32,246 bases of DNA from Candidatus Azobacteroides sp. (GTDB lineage Bacteria > Bacteroidota > Bacteroidia > Bacteroidales > WRGA01): the NCBI GenBank assembly GCA_009787405.1, contig WRGA01000100.1:1-32246 (forward strand). The letters run 5' to 3'. The position numbers and the translations under genes were made by a program. The notes under the pieces were generated by a model that was given only the letters and a program-made list of their open reading frames with translations, did not search any database and was not told where the DNA came from. Below are positions 16,095 to 22,761 of this stretch, in pieces. Within the stretch, counting starts at the first letter, position 1; every line of letters begins with the position of its first letter.

Positions 16095-16628
16095 ATGAGA
16101 ATCATCAGCGGAATATACGGAAGACGAAGATTCGACCTCCCCAAAAATTTTAAAGCCCGCCCTACCACCGATTTTGCCAAAGAAAACGTGTTTAATGTAT
16201 TAAATAATCTGTTGGATTGGGAAAAACCGATGACAGCGCTCGACTTGTTTTCCGGAACGGGAAGCATCGGGTTTGAATTGTTGTCGCGCGGATGCAAAAA
16301 AGTGGTTTGCGTGGAAAAAGATGCCGTTCATCATGCATTCATCCAAAAAACGGCCAAGGAATTAAAAACAGAAGACCTTATCGCTGTGAGAGGTGATGTG
16401 TTTACCTATATATCGAATACGCCTTTCCGGTTTAACATTATTTTTGCCGATCCGCCATACTCCCTTCCCGAAATTCCGGCTATTCCCGATCTGATTTTTT
16501 CCGGAAATCTTTTGGAAGAAGGAGGGTTGTTTATTCTGGAACACTCTTCGAATCATTCTTTTAAAGAACATCCGCGTTTTTTGCAACAACGGGTTTACGG
16601 CAGCGTGAATTTTTCGTTGTTCGAGTAA
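16095..16628 (+). CDS. rsmD: 16S rRNA (guanine(966)-N(2))-methyltransferase RsmD
   Basis: 177 residues, normal for the family. It starts with the conserved MRIISGIYGRRRFDLP. The S-adenosylmethionine-binding motif I is ALDLFSGTGSIGFE (48-61), the acidic motif II residue is in VVCVEKDA, and the catalytic motif IV is DPPY (119-122). It methylates the exocyclic amine of G966 in the 30S subunit. It is the second gene of the DUF3822-rsmD operon. No strong terminator follows directly; the next 458 bases before the papain-like gene are described separately. Confidence 0.93.
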   Translation: MRIISGIYGRRRFDLPKNFKARPTTDFAKENVFNVLNNLLDWEKPMTALDLFSGTGSIGFELLSRGCKKVVCVEKDAVHHAFIQKTAKELKTEDLIAVRGDVFTYISNTPFRFNIIFADPPYSLPEIPAIPDLIFSGNLLEEGGLFILEHSSNHSFKEHPRFLQQRVYGSVNFSLFE

Positions 16629-16729
16629 CCGGAGTTGAATGCGTTTCAAGGTTTTCTATCAAAGTATCAATTAAGATTTTTTAAGTACAGAAAAAGAGTA
16701 TTTTATCTATTTTTTTGACAAAAAAAGTA

Positions 16730-16737
16730 TATTTTTG
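16730..16737 (+). promoter_or_regulatory. Candidate -7 promoter element of the G-tract leader unit
   Basis: TATTTTTG matches TAnnTTTG; a TTTG at 16714-16717 lies upstream but at a short spacing (12 bases). It would start transcription near 16744, ahead of the short ORF, the G10 tract and the terminator. It is the only good match between rsmD and the protease gene. Confidence 0.45.
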
Positions 16738-16829
16738 TCGCGAATAAAAACAGATTTCCGGATTTTAAAAAAAGAAAGAGAATCATCGTGTCATAAGCAG
16801 ACCGATTTGAAAAACAGATTATTTGGCAA

Positions 16830-16952
16830 ATGAAAAAAATGAATAGTTTCGACTTGGTCTCCGGCGAAAGCAACCGACACGTTGGGTGGGCGGTTTGCTG
16901 CAACTCCCGCATAAGTGGGGGGGGGGTAAGTCTCTTATTTTCAGTGAGTTAG
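16830..16952 (+). CDS. Candidate short ORF with a run of ten G (possible phase-variable peptide or leader)
   Basis: ATG at 16830 (a second in-frame ATG at 16839) opens a 40-residue ORF beginning MKKMNSFDLVSGESNRHVGW and containing a Cys pair (AVCCNS). At 16917-16926 there are ten consecutive G. With ten G the frame stops at 16950-16952. With nine it would stop immediately after the tract. With eleven it would run on through KSLIFSELEGFKIDIFHTA to a stop at 16994-16996 inside the terminator stem, giving about 55 residues. I do not recognise the peptide. It lies between a candidate promoter and a strong terminator, so it may equally be the body of a small RNA or the leader of the protease operon. 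A real protein product is uncertain. Confidence 0.35.
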   Translation: MKKMNSFDLVSGESNRHVGWAVCCNSRISGGGVSLLFSVS

Positions 16953-16980
16953 AAGGTTTTAAAATAGATATATTTCATAC

Positions 16981-17016
16981 AGCCGTATCGGATTAGGTTC
17001 CGGTGCGGCTTTTTTA
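16981..17016 (+). terminator. Intrinsic terminator or attenuator ahead of the papain-like protease gene
   Basis: An 11-pair stem (16981-16991 with 17000-17010, two of the pairs G-U) with an 8-base loop is followed by six T. A competing outer hairpin pairs 16977-16985 with 17023-17031 (nine perfect pairs) and is also followed by six T. The two cannot form together because they share 16981-16985. Confidence 0.75.
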
Positions 17017-17086
17017 GTGTGCCGGCTGTATTTTTTAATTTGTAAATATTGTTTTTGCATTAACTTTTGATTGATTATTAATAAAC

Positions 17087-19036
17087 ATGAAAAAACCGAC
17101 ATTATCCACCATTCGGGTGCAATTGTTTCTGCTTGCACTCTTTCTGCTGTCCGGCCCGGCCCGCAGTCAGAATATCGTATTAAATGTTGCGGGAAAAGTG
17201 TTTGTAAACGGGCAGCCGGTAAAAAAAGGCGACAATTTAAAGGATAATTTGAAAATAGCTTTCGGCGATCGGGATGCCGGACTGAAAGTGCTTTCACCGA
17301 CAGGTGTCTGCGTAATCAGATACAAAAACGGCGAAGAGAAAAACGCTTCAGAATTATCGGAATTAATAAAATCCGATATCCGGAAAAATTCCGCGGCAAC
17401 GTCTGATACACGGGCTTGGACAGTCAATCCCGGGAAGAAAGAGCAGGTGAAGGAGGTGGATATGCTGTGTACAACATTAAACGTTACGCCCGATAATGTG
17501 GACGAAATGTTCGGTCAATACATTACGGCTTATTGCGTGTCGGAATTTGAAACGCCCTGTTGGCAGGATATTGCACTGTTCCTGCAAACGAAATACGGGT
17601 TCAACCCTCCCCGATTCACCGGCGAACTGATGACAGAGGAGCAATATCAAAGCATTCCTCTTGTTCCCAAAGTCCGCTCGTTAACGCCGCTGCCCCCGTC
17701 AGTCTCCTTAAAAAAATACTGTCCCGTCCCGGGCAATCAGGGCCGGTACGGCACCTGCTCCGGTTGGGCGAGCGCTTATGCCGCCAGAACGATCAGTTGG
17801 GCGGTTAAAAACAATCTGACGGATGTACTCGACATTACCAATCAATCTTTTTCTCCCTCTTTTGTGTATACGCAGGTCAAAGACAGCAATGACGTCGATT
17901 GTCAGAGCGGCACCTATCTCAACCGGTGCGTGGGAGTGCTGAAAGAAAAGGGCGCCGTTTTCCAGACCGATTTACCGTTGCCTTTCCAGTGCAATCCGGA
18001 TATCACTCCGTTTTTTCAGGAAGCAAAGGCATACGTCATCAAAGACTATCAACGACTGACGGGATACGCGGGCATACAAAGTGAAGAAGATTTTGATAAT
18101 ATAAAAAAGGCTTTGGCCGATAATAAACCGGTAATCGGCAGCATAAAATGCGACCGGTCATTTGTGAATGCATGGGGCAGCAAGGTGTGGAGCGGAGCTT
18201 TTAACGATCCGCAGGAATGTCACGCCGTTTGCCTGACGGGTTATGACGACAACTTTGACAACGGCGACGGTACGTTAGGCGCCGTGGAATTGATGAACAG
18301 TTGGGGAACTGTGTGGGGAGACGGCGGCTTTATCCGGGTAAAATACCAAGACCTTACGAAAATACTGAACTATGCCATTTCGTTGTACGACGATGTTCTT
18401 CCCGTTCCGCCGCCCGAGCCGCCCAAGCCGCTGCCTGTTCCGCCTTCGCCGCCCGATACGTTGAAGCGGATGGAAGGTTCGTTCACGTTGCTTCTGGGCG
18501 ACGGGACGTCCATGCCGTTAGAAGGCGATGAAACGGCTTTCCGCAATTTAAAATTGGTAACCGTCGAAAAAATGACCTACAATATTTTAAATGCCTATCC
18601 CGGAGGAACCATGTTCCGCATAAACTTTACCAGTTCGCAGCCGGCTTATGTTTACGTCATTTCGACCGATTCGAAACGCAGTCCGTTGGCGCAACTTTTT
18701 CCCGACCCGGAGCGGAATATCTCTGCATTGCTCGATTTTAAATCCGAAGTATCTGTATCCATTCCGGATGACATGCAATACATTCAATTGGACGAAACGC
18801 CGGGCGAAGATTATCTGTGCGTCATTTATTCAAAAGAAGAATTGAATATGGGAGCCGTCAAAGATTCGTTGCAAAACAATGCCGATAAAAGTTTCGTAAA
18901 AATTGTAAAAGAAACCTTAGCCGATAAAATCGTGGATGATGATGAAGTGGCGTTCGAAAAGAATGTCATTGCCTTTAAAGCGGCCTCTGCAAAACATACG
19001 GCAGTTCCTGTTTTTATAAAAATAAAGCACCGATAG
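17087..19036 (+). CDS. Secreted papain-like cysteine peptidase (C1) with C-terminal DUF4384
   Basis: 649 residues with a signal peptide (hydrophobic VQLFLLALFLLSG, then ARSQ). The N-terminal about 100 mature residues contain a FecR-like beta segment (GKVFVNGQPVKKGD). The papain-like domain spans about 205-435 with all catalytic positions visible: Gln218 (oxyanion hole) in GNQG, nucleophile Cys224 in GTCSGWA, His379 in ECHAVCLTGYDD, and Asn404 in MNSWGTVWGDGGF. A proline-rich linker (438-457) leads to a DUF4384 domain (about 510-605; AYVYVISTD, QLFPDPE). No inhibitory propeptide of the classical type is seen. The caspase gene starts two bases after its stop. The 5' leader carries an attenuator-like structure and no good promoter nearer than 16730. 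Its natural substrate is unknown. Confidence 0.87.
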   Translation: MKKPTLSTIRVQLFLLALFLLSGPARSQNIVLNVAGKVFVNGQPVKKGDNLKDNLKIAFGDRDAGLKVLSPTGVCVIRYKNGEEKNASELSELIKSDIRKNSAATSDTRAWTVNPGKKEQVKEVDMLCTTLNVTPDNVDEMFGQYITAYCVSEFETPCWQDIALFLQTKYGFNPPRFTGELMTEEQYQSIPLVPKVRSLTPLPPSVSLKKYCPVPGNQGRYGTCSGWASAYAARTISWAVKNNLTDVLDITNQSFSPSFVYTQVKDSNDVDCQSGTYLNRCVGVLKEKGAVFQTDLPLPFQCNPDITPFFQEAKAYVIKDYQRLTGYAGIQSEEDFDNIKKALADNKPVIGSIKCDRSFVNAWGSKVWSGAFNDPQECHAVCLTGYDDNFDNGDGTLGAVELMNSWGTVWGDGGFIRVKYQDLTKILNYAISLYDDVLPVPPPEPPKPLPVPPSPPDTLKRMEGSFTLLLGDGTSMPLEGDETAFRNLKLVTVEKMTYNILNAYPGGTMFRINFTSSQPAYVYVISTDSKRSPLAQLFPDPERNISALLDFKSEVSVSIPDDMQYIQLDETPGEDYLCVIYSKEELNMGAVKDSLQNNADKSFVKIVKETLADKIVDDDEVAFEKNVIAFKAASAKHTAVPVFIKIKHR

Positions 19037-19038
19037 TG

Positions 19039-21162
19039 ATGAAAAAAACAGTTCTTTTTATAATCCTGTCATTTTTCATGAGTTTGTCTTTTGCTCAACA
19101 AACACGTAATCTGAAATTGGTAAAAGCGCCGACGGGAAGTTCTGGCGGTCAAAAGCGTAAAGCTGTTGTTATCGGTATGAGCAATTATGGCGGGAACAAA
19201 AGTTTGAATAATACACTAAACGATGCGGACGATATGGCGGATGTGTTTACCCGGCTTGGTTTTCAGGTAACGCTCCTTAAAAATAATGACTTGAGGAGTT
19301 TAAGAACCAATTTAACCGATTGGTACAATACAATTGAACGAAACGATATGGCTGTTTTCTATTTTGCAGGTCATGGAGTGGAAGTAAACGGCATCAATTA
19401 TTTAATCCCTGTAGATGCTGAACTGAATTCGGAAGCCGATATCCGGTACGAAGCTTTATCTGTCAATCAAGTGCTGGATAATATGGATTTGAAGCAGGTT
19501 CATTTTAAGTTGCTGATTTTAGATGCCTGTCGTGACAATCCGTGGACGAGAGGCTGGAGCCGGAGCAGCAGCGAAAAAGGTCTGGCTCAAATGAGCGCGC
19601 CCAAAGGTACACTCATTGCGTTTGCAGCGGCACCGGGCGCTACAGCGCAGGATGGCGGAGTTTATAATTTACGCAATGGTGTATTTACTCATTTTTTAAA
19701 AGAAGAAATTTTAAGAGAAGGCGCTTCCATAGATAATATATTGAACAGGGTAGCGGGTAATGTTTCCAATCTTACCAATGACCGTCAATTGCCCTACAAG
19801 ACGGGTATTCTGACAGAAGATTTTTACTTTATCCCGCCGGGTAACGACAGCCCCGGTCCGTTTCCGTTTCCGTCGCCTGCCGTTGATGTAGCGGGGGTGT
19901 TAAAAATAAGTTCTGTGCCGGAACAGGAAGCCGTTGTGATTATTGACGGAATAGGGCAACCGGAAAAAACACCGGCTTCGTTTCAATTAAGCGAAGGTTC
20001 CCATCGTGTCGTTGTAAGCAAAGAGTTTTATCTGGAAGCACACCGGGAGGTTAAAATAACGAAGGGACAAACTACCGAAATAAAATTATCTCTTACGCCA
20101 AATTATGCAAACATCAATATCCGCTCGGACGATGACGGGGAAATATGGATTGACGGAGAGTTGAAAGCAACCGGCAACTGGCAGGGAAAACTCGAAGCCG
20201 GGTTGCATGCGCTTGCAGTCGAAAAAGAATCGCACCGGCCTTATAAAAACAGTATTGATGTAAAGCCGGGAAATGACCGGAAATTGAAAATACCGGCGCT
20301 CAAGCCGGTTTACGGAAAATTGAATATCGCTTCCACCGGCAACATCAAAACAACAGTGTATGTGGATGGCGTGAAACGAAGCAAAGGAATTCCCTGTGTC
20401 TTAAAGGATGTACTTACGGGGGAAAGACAAATCCGGCTGGTATCCGGAAAGAGCGATTACCAAGCCTACGAAACCGTAGTGGATATCAGCGAAGGAAAAA
20501 TTACCGATTTGAATGTTGTATTGGCAAAAGCCGACGAAGAAAAACCGCTTGATGCCGGTATTACAATCGGAAAGGAACTGAATTTTGTAGTCAAAGGTGC
20601 AGAAAAGAAAAAAAAGTCTTCGGTAAAACTATACTTGGACAATCAATGGATCGGCGAGACTGATTCCGGCAAAAGATTTCCACTCAAATACACGGATCCC
20701 CGGCCGGGTACACATGAATTACGTGTAGTATGGGCTAAATACGAATGGAAGGGTAAAATTAATACGGCTATACAAACAAACTTTAAAGTGGATCTTAACA
20801 ATGGGAAAATTACCGATTTGGATGCCGTATCGGCGGAAGCCGACGAAAAAAAAACGTTTGATGCCAGCATCACAACCGGAAGGGAACTGAATTTTGTATT
20901 TAAAGGCATAGAAGAGTACCCCAATTCTTCGGTAAAACTATACTTGGACAATCAATGGATCGGCGAGACTGATTCCGACAAAGGATTTCAACTCAAATAC
21001 TCGGATCTGAAGCCGGGTAAGCGAGGCTGGCGCGTAGTATGGGCAAATCACGAATGGAAGGGCAAAATCAATACAGCTGAAAAAAAAGACTTTAAATTCG
21101 AGTACAAGAAAAAAAAGACCGGATTCGGATACGAAGAATTCCGTTTTGAATTAGTGAAGTGA
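19039..21162 (+). CDS. Secreted caspase-like peptidase (C14) with PEGA-like repeats
   Basis: 707 residues from the ATG at 19039; a GTG three bases earlier overlaps the papain-like gene's stop and is less likely. A signal peptide ends at SLSFAQ. The caspase p20-like domain (about 40-265) begins RKAVVIGMSNY and has the His-Cys dyad: His112 in YFAGHGVEV and Cys164 in LILDACRDNPW. After a short Pro-rich hinge come PEGA-type beta modules (about 285-500; VVIIDGIGQPEKTPASFQL, GEIWIDGELKATG, TTVYVDGVKRSKGIP). Two near-identical 103-residue modules close the protein, each with SSVKLYLDNQWIGETDS. PEGA domains usually contact surface layers or wall. It is probably co-translated with the papain-like gene, suggesting a two-protease exported system; partners and trigger are unknown. 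Confidence 0.88.
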   Translation: MKKTVLFIILSFFMSLSFAQQTRNLKLVKAPTGSSGGQKRKAVVIGMSNYGGNKSLNNTLNDADDMADVFTRLGFQVTLLKNNDLRSLRTNLTDWYNTIERNDMAVFYFAGHGVEVNGINYLIPVDAELNSEADIRYEALSVNQVLDNMDLKQVHFKLLILDACRDNPWTRGWSRSSSEKGLAQMSAPKGTLIAFAAAPGATAQDGGVYNLRNGVFTHFLKEEILREGASIDNILNRVAGNVSNLTNDRQLPYKTGILTEDFYFIPPGNDSPGPFPFPSPAVDVAGVLKISSVPEQEAVVIIDGIGQPEKTPASFQLSEGSHRVVVSKEFYLEAHREVKITKGQTTEIKLSLTPNYANINIRSDDDGEIWIDGELKATGNWQGKLEAGLHALAVEKESHRPYKNSIDVKPGNDRKLKIPALKPVYGKLNIASTGNIKTTVYVDGVKRSKGIPCVLKDVLTGERQIRLVSGKSDYQAYETVVDISEGKITDLNVVLAKADEEKPLDAGITIGKELNFVVKGAEKKKKSSVKLYLDNQWIGETDSGKRFPLKYTDPRPGTHELRVVWAKYEWKGKINTAIQTNFKVDLNNGKITDLDAVSAEADEKKTFDASITTGRELNFVFKGIEEYPNSSVKLYLDNQWIGETDSDKGFQLKYSDLKPGKRGWRVVWANHEWKGKINTAEKKDFKFEYKKKKTGFGYEEFRFELVK
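20617..20977 (+). repeat. Internal direct repeat in the caspase gene
   Basis: A block of 52 identical bases occurs at 20617-20668 and again at 20926-20977, 309 bases (103 codons) apart. The flanking modules are similar but diverged at the protein level (GKITDLNVVLAKADEEK versus GKITDLDAVSAEADEKK). This is an in-frame duplication of one C-terminal module, with the core recently homogenised or strongly constrained. Confidence 0.9.
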
Positions 21163-21202
21163 TTGACGACCTATTTGATTTAGTAATATAATTTTTAAAA
21201 AC

Positions 21203-21826
21203 ATGAAAAAAATAATATTTATAGCTTTTACTTTATGGATAATCGAATCGAACAGTACAAACGCTCAAGTAGTGTGGGGTTTAAGAGCCAGAGTATCTCG
21301 TCCAATGATGAATATGAACAATAGTGAAGGTGTAAGTTTTGATGGTCGATTCGGCTTGGAAATCGGCCCTATTTTGTACTGTTCGCTGAAGAATAATTTT
21401 TATATCAACTCGGGTCTCATGTTTAGCATGAATAGATTCAAATGTTCCTACAAATATTACTATTACAACGACTATTATAGGATAAATGATGATGAAATCG
21501 ATCTACATTATCTTGAAATTCCTCTGTATATAGGATATAGTATTCCTATTGGAACCCTTCATACTTATGTACAGGTCGGCCCTTATATTGGATTTAAATT
21601 ACTCGCAAGTAAAACATGGAATGATGGTGGTTATAATAAGAAGACTTTTAACGATATTACCAACCTTCTCAATGCCGGTTTGGGCACTATGTATGGCATT
21701 AATATCAACCGGTTTAAAATAGAAGTGGGATATCAATACGGGCTTACCCGCATTACAAAAAATGATGATGAATATAATCGTGTTAAACTATCTTCCTTGT
21801 TTTTGGGAGTAAATTACGTGTTTTAG
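21203..21826 (+). CDS. Small outer-membrane beta-barrel protein (PorT/OmpA-type barrel family)
   Basis: 207 residues with a signal peptide (MKKIIFIAFTLWIIESNSTN, then AQ). The mature part alternates polar and hydrophobic residues with aromatic girdles (FYINSGLMFSMNRF, LEIPLYIGYSIPIG, TYVQVGPYIGFKLL) and ends in a terminal Phe (LFLGVNYVF), the classical signal for outer-membrane insertion. This fits the 8-strand outer-membrane barrel family common in Bacteroidota. It starts 41 bases after the caspase gene, without a recognisable promoter, and may belong to the same transcript. A role as a surface partner of the two proteases is possible but unproven. Codons are more A/T-rich than in the protease genes. 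Confidence 0.8.
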   Translation: MKKIIFIAFTLWIIESNSTNAQVVWGLRARVSRPMMNMNNSEGVSFDGRFGLEIGPILYCSLKNNFYINSGLMFSMNRFKCSYKYYYYNDYYRINDDEIDLHYLEIPLYIGYSIPIGTLHTYVQVGPYIGFKLLASKTWNDGGYNKKTFNDITNLLNAGLGTMYGININRFKIEVGYQYGLTRITKNDDEYNRVKLSSLFLGVNYVF

Positions 21827-21873
21827 ATTTTTGGATATCGCCTGATAAATTGTAGGCAGCATACATCGGAACA

Positions 21874-21942
21874 TGTCCCGTCAGGGACAACATATTGGTA
21901 GAAAGAAAAGATCGTCTCCTCCGGCCAAAGTCTCGTAGAGAC
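21874..21942. repeat. Double-hairpin intergenic repeat
   Basis: Two small perfect palindromes, tgtcccgtcagggaca (21874-21889) and gtctcgtagagac (21930-21942), lie 40 bases apart in the gap after the barrel gene. The gtcccgt-aggga type of palindrome resembles dispersed intergenic repeats I associate with Bacteroidales genomes. No T run follows, so it is not an obvious terminator. The rest of 21827-22178 is A/T-rich and shows no gene. Confidence 0.5.
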
Positions 21943-22178
21943 AAAATAAAGATAGAAATATTAAAAATAAATTTAACATTGAATTTGACAAGAGATATAT
22001 TTTAAAAGAACCCGAAATAATATATTATCCATGACGGGATATTTGGAATAGACTAAAATGTTAATTCTTTTATATACAAATAAATACAATTCAACCAATT
22101 TTTATTGTATCTTATTTGCCGATGTATTAGAAAGAAGTATGAAATAGTAATAAATAATAAGTTAAAATACAGATAGTT

Positions 22179-22439
22179 AGTGGAAAAATATATCTTTTTA
22201 TAATCTTGTCGCTTTTTGCGGGTTTGTCTTTTGCTCAACAAACACGGAATTTGATATTGGTAAAAGCTCCCACCGAAAAACCGATCGATCAAATGCGCAA
22301 AGTCATTGTTATCGGTATGAGCAAATACGGAGCAGGCAAAAGTTTGAATAATACCTTCAATGATGCAGAACAACATGCTCGCCACAGCAGAGAACATTTT
22401 CCAAACCGTGTGCGTAAACGCATGGATGCAAACGTTTAA
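22179..22439 (+). pseudogene. Remnant of a second caspase-like gene (5' fragment)
   Basis: From 22179 the frame reads LFIILSLFAGLSFAQQTRNL, then KAPTEKP, KVIVIGMSKYGAGKSLNNTF and NDAE, closely matching the start of the intact caspase gene (residues 6-64) including its signal peptide and first strand. At the expected start codon the bases read agt instead of atg, and a frame change precedes it. After NDAE (about 22370) homology stops: the rest of the catalytic domain, with both catalytic residues, is gone and the frame ends at 22437-22439 in unrelated sequence. This is a truncated tandem duplicate. A different frame from about 22370 to 22505 stays open (residues such as AWMQTFKHCVLFQLHNFGVD) and may be debris of another gene. 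Confidence 0.8.
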
Positions 22440-22521
22440 GCACTGCGTACTTTTTCAACTACACAACTTTGGGGTCGATTCTAAAATCATGTTAATTGTT
22501 GTTTAATATCTATATTATTAC

Positions 22522-22529
22522 TACTTTTG
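22522..22529 (+). promoter_or_regulatory. Candidate promoter of the efflux operon (-33 and -7 elements)
   Basis: TACTTTTG matches TAnnTTTG and a TTG at 22499-22501 lies 20 bases upstream, the expected -33 spacing. The predicted transcription start is near 22536, giving a leader of about 215 bases before the TolC-like gene. Confidence 0.6.
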
Positions 22530-22554
22530 CCCCGTTTTTTTAAATAAGTGCAAC

Positions 22555-22761
22555 ATGACTCCGGACACAGAAATACTGCAAAACTTCACCCGAACCCTTT
22601 CGACGGCGGAAATATCATCTTTCAGACAAATCGGACTTGTTTGATCAACAATCGGGGAAAAAGAAATCCGGTCGTTCGAAAAAAAGATTCGTAAGGCCGG
22701 AAAAATAATCCTTATTTCCCTGACGTTGTCGGTCGAAACAGCATGCATATATGAATTATAA
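22555..22761 (+). pseudogene. Possible broken small gene upstream of the efflux operon (in-frame TGA)
   Basis: An ATG at 22555 starts a frame reading MTPDTEILQNFTRTLSTAEI that meets TGA after 29 codons (22642-22644). The same frame then continues open for another 38 codons (FEKKIRKAGKIILISLTLSV) and stops at 22759-22761, overlapping the start of the TolC-like gene. Overlap with the next start codon is what a real first gene of the operon would show, so this may be a small regulator gene killed by a nonsense mutation. It may also be chance in a leader. No domain is recognised. Confidence 0.3.

Noticed and set aside
16703-16912. Open frame on the minus strand across the G-tract leader
   Set aside because: It runs antisense through the promoter and short ORF, has a low-complexity Phe/Leu/Ile-rich composition and no family features.
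22370-22505. Possible transposase tail fused to the caspase remnant
   Set aside because: The open frame is short, and I cannot match it to a named transposase family; no inverted repeats or target duplication were found.
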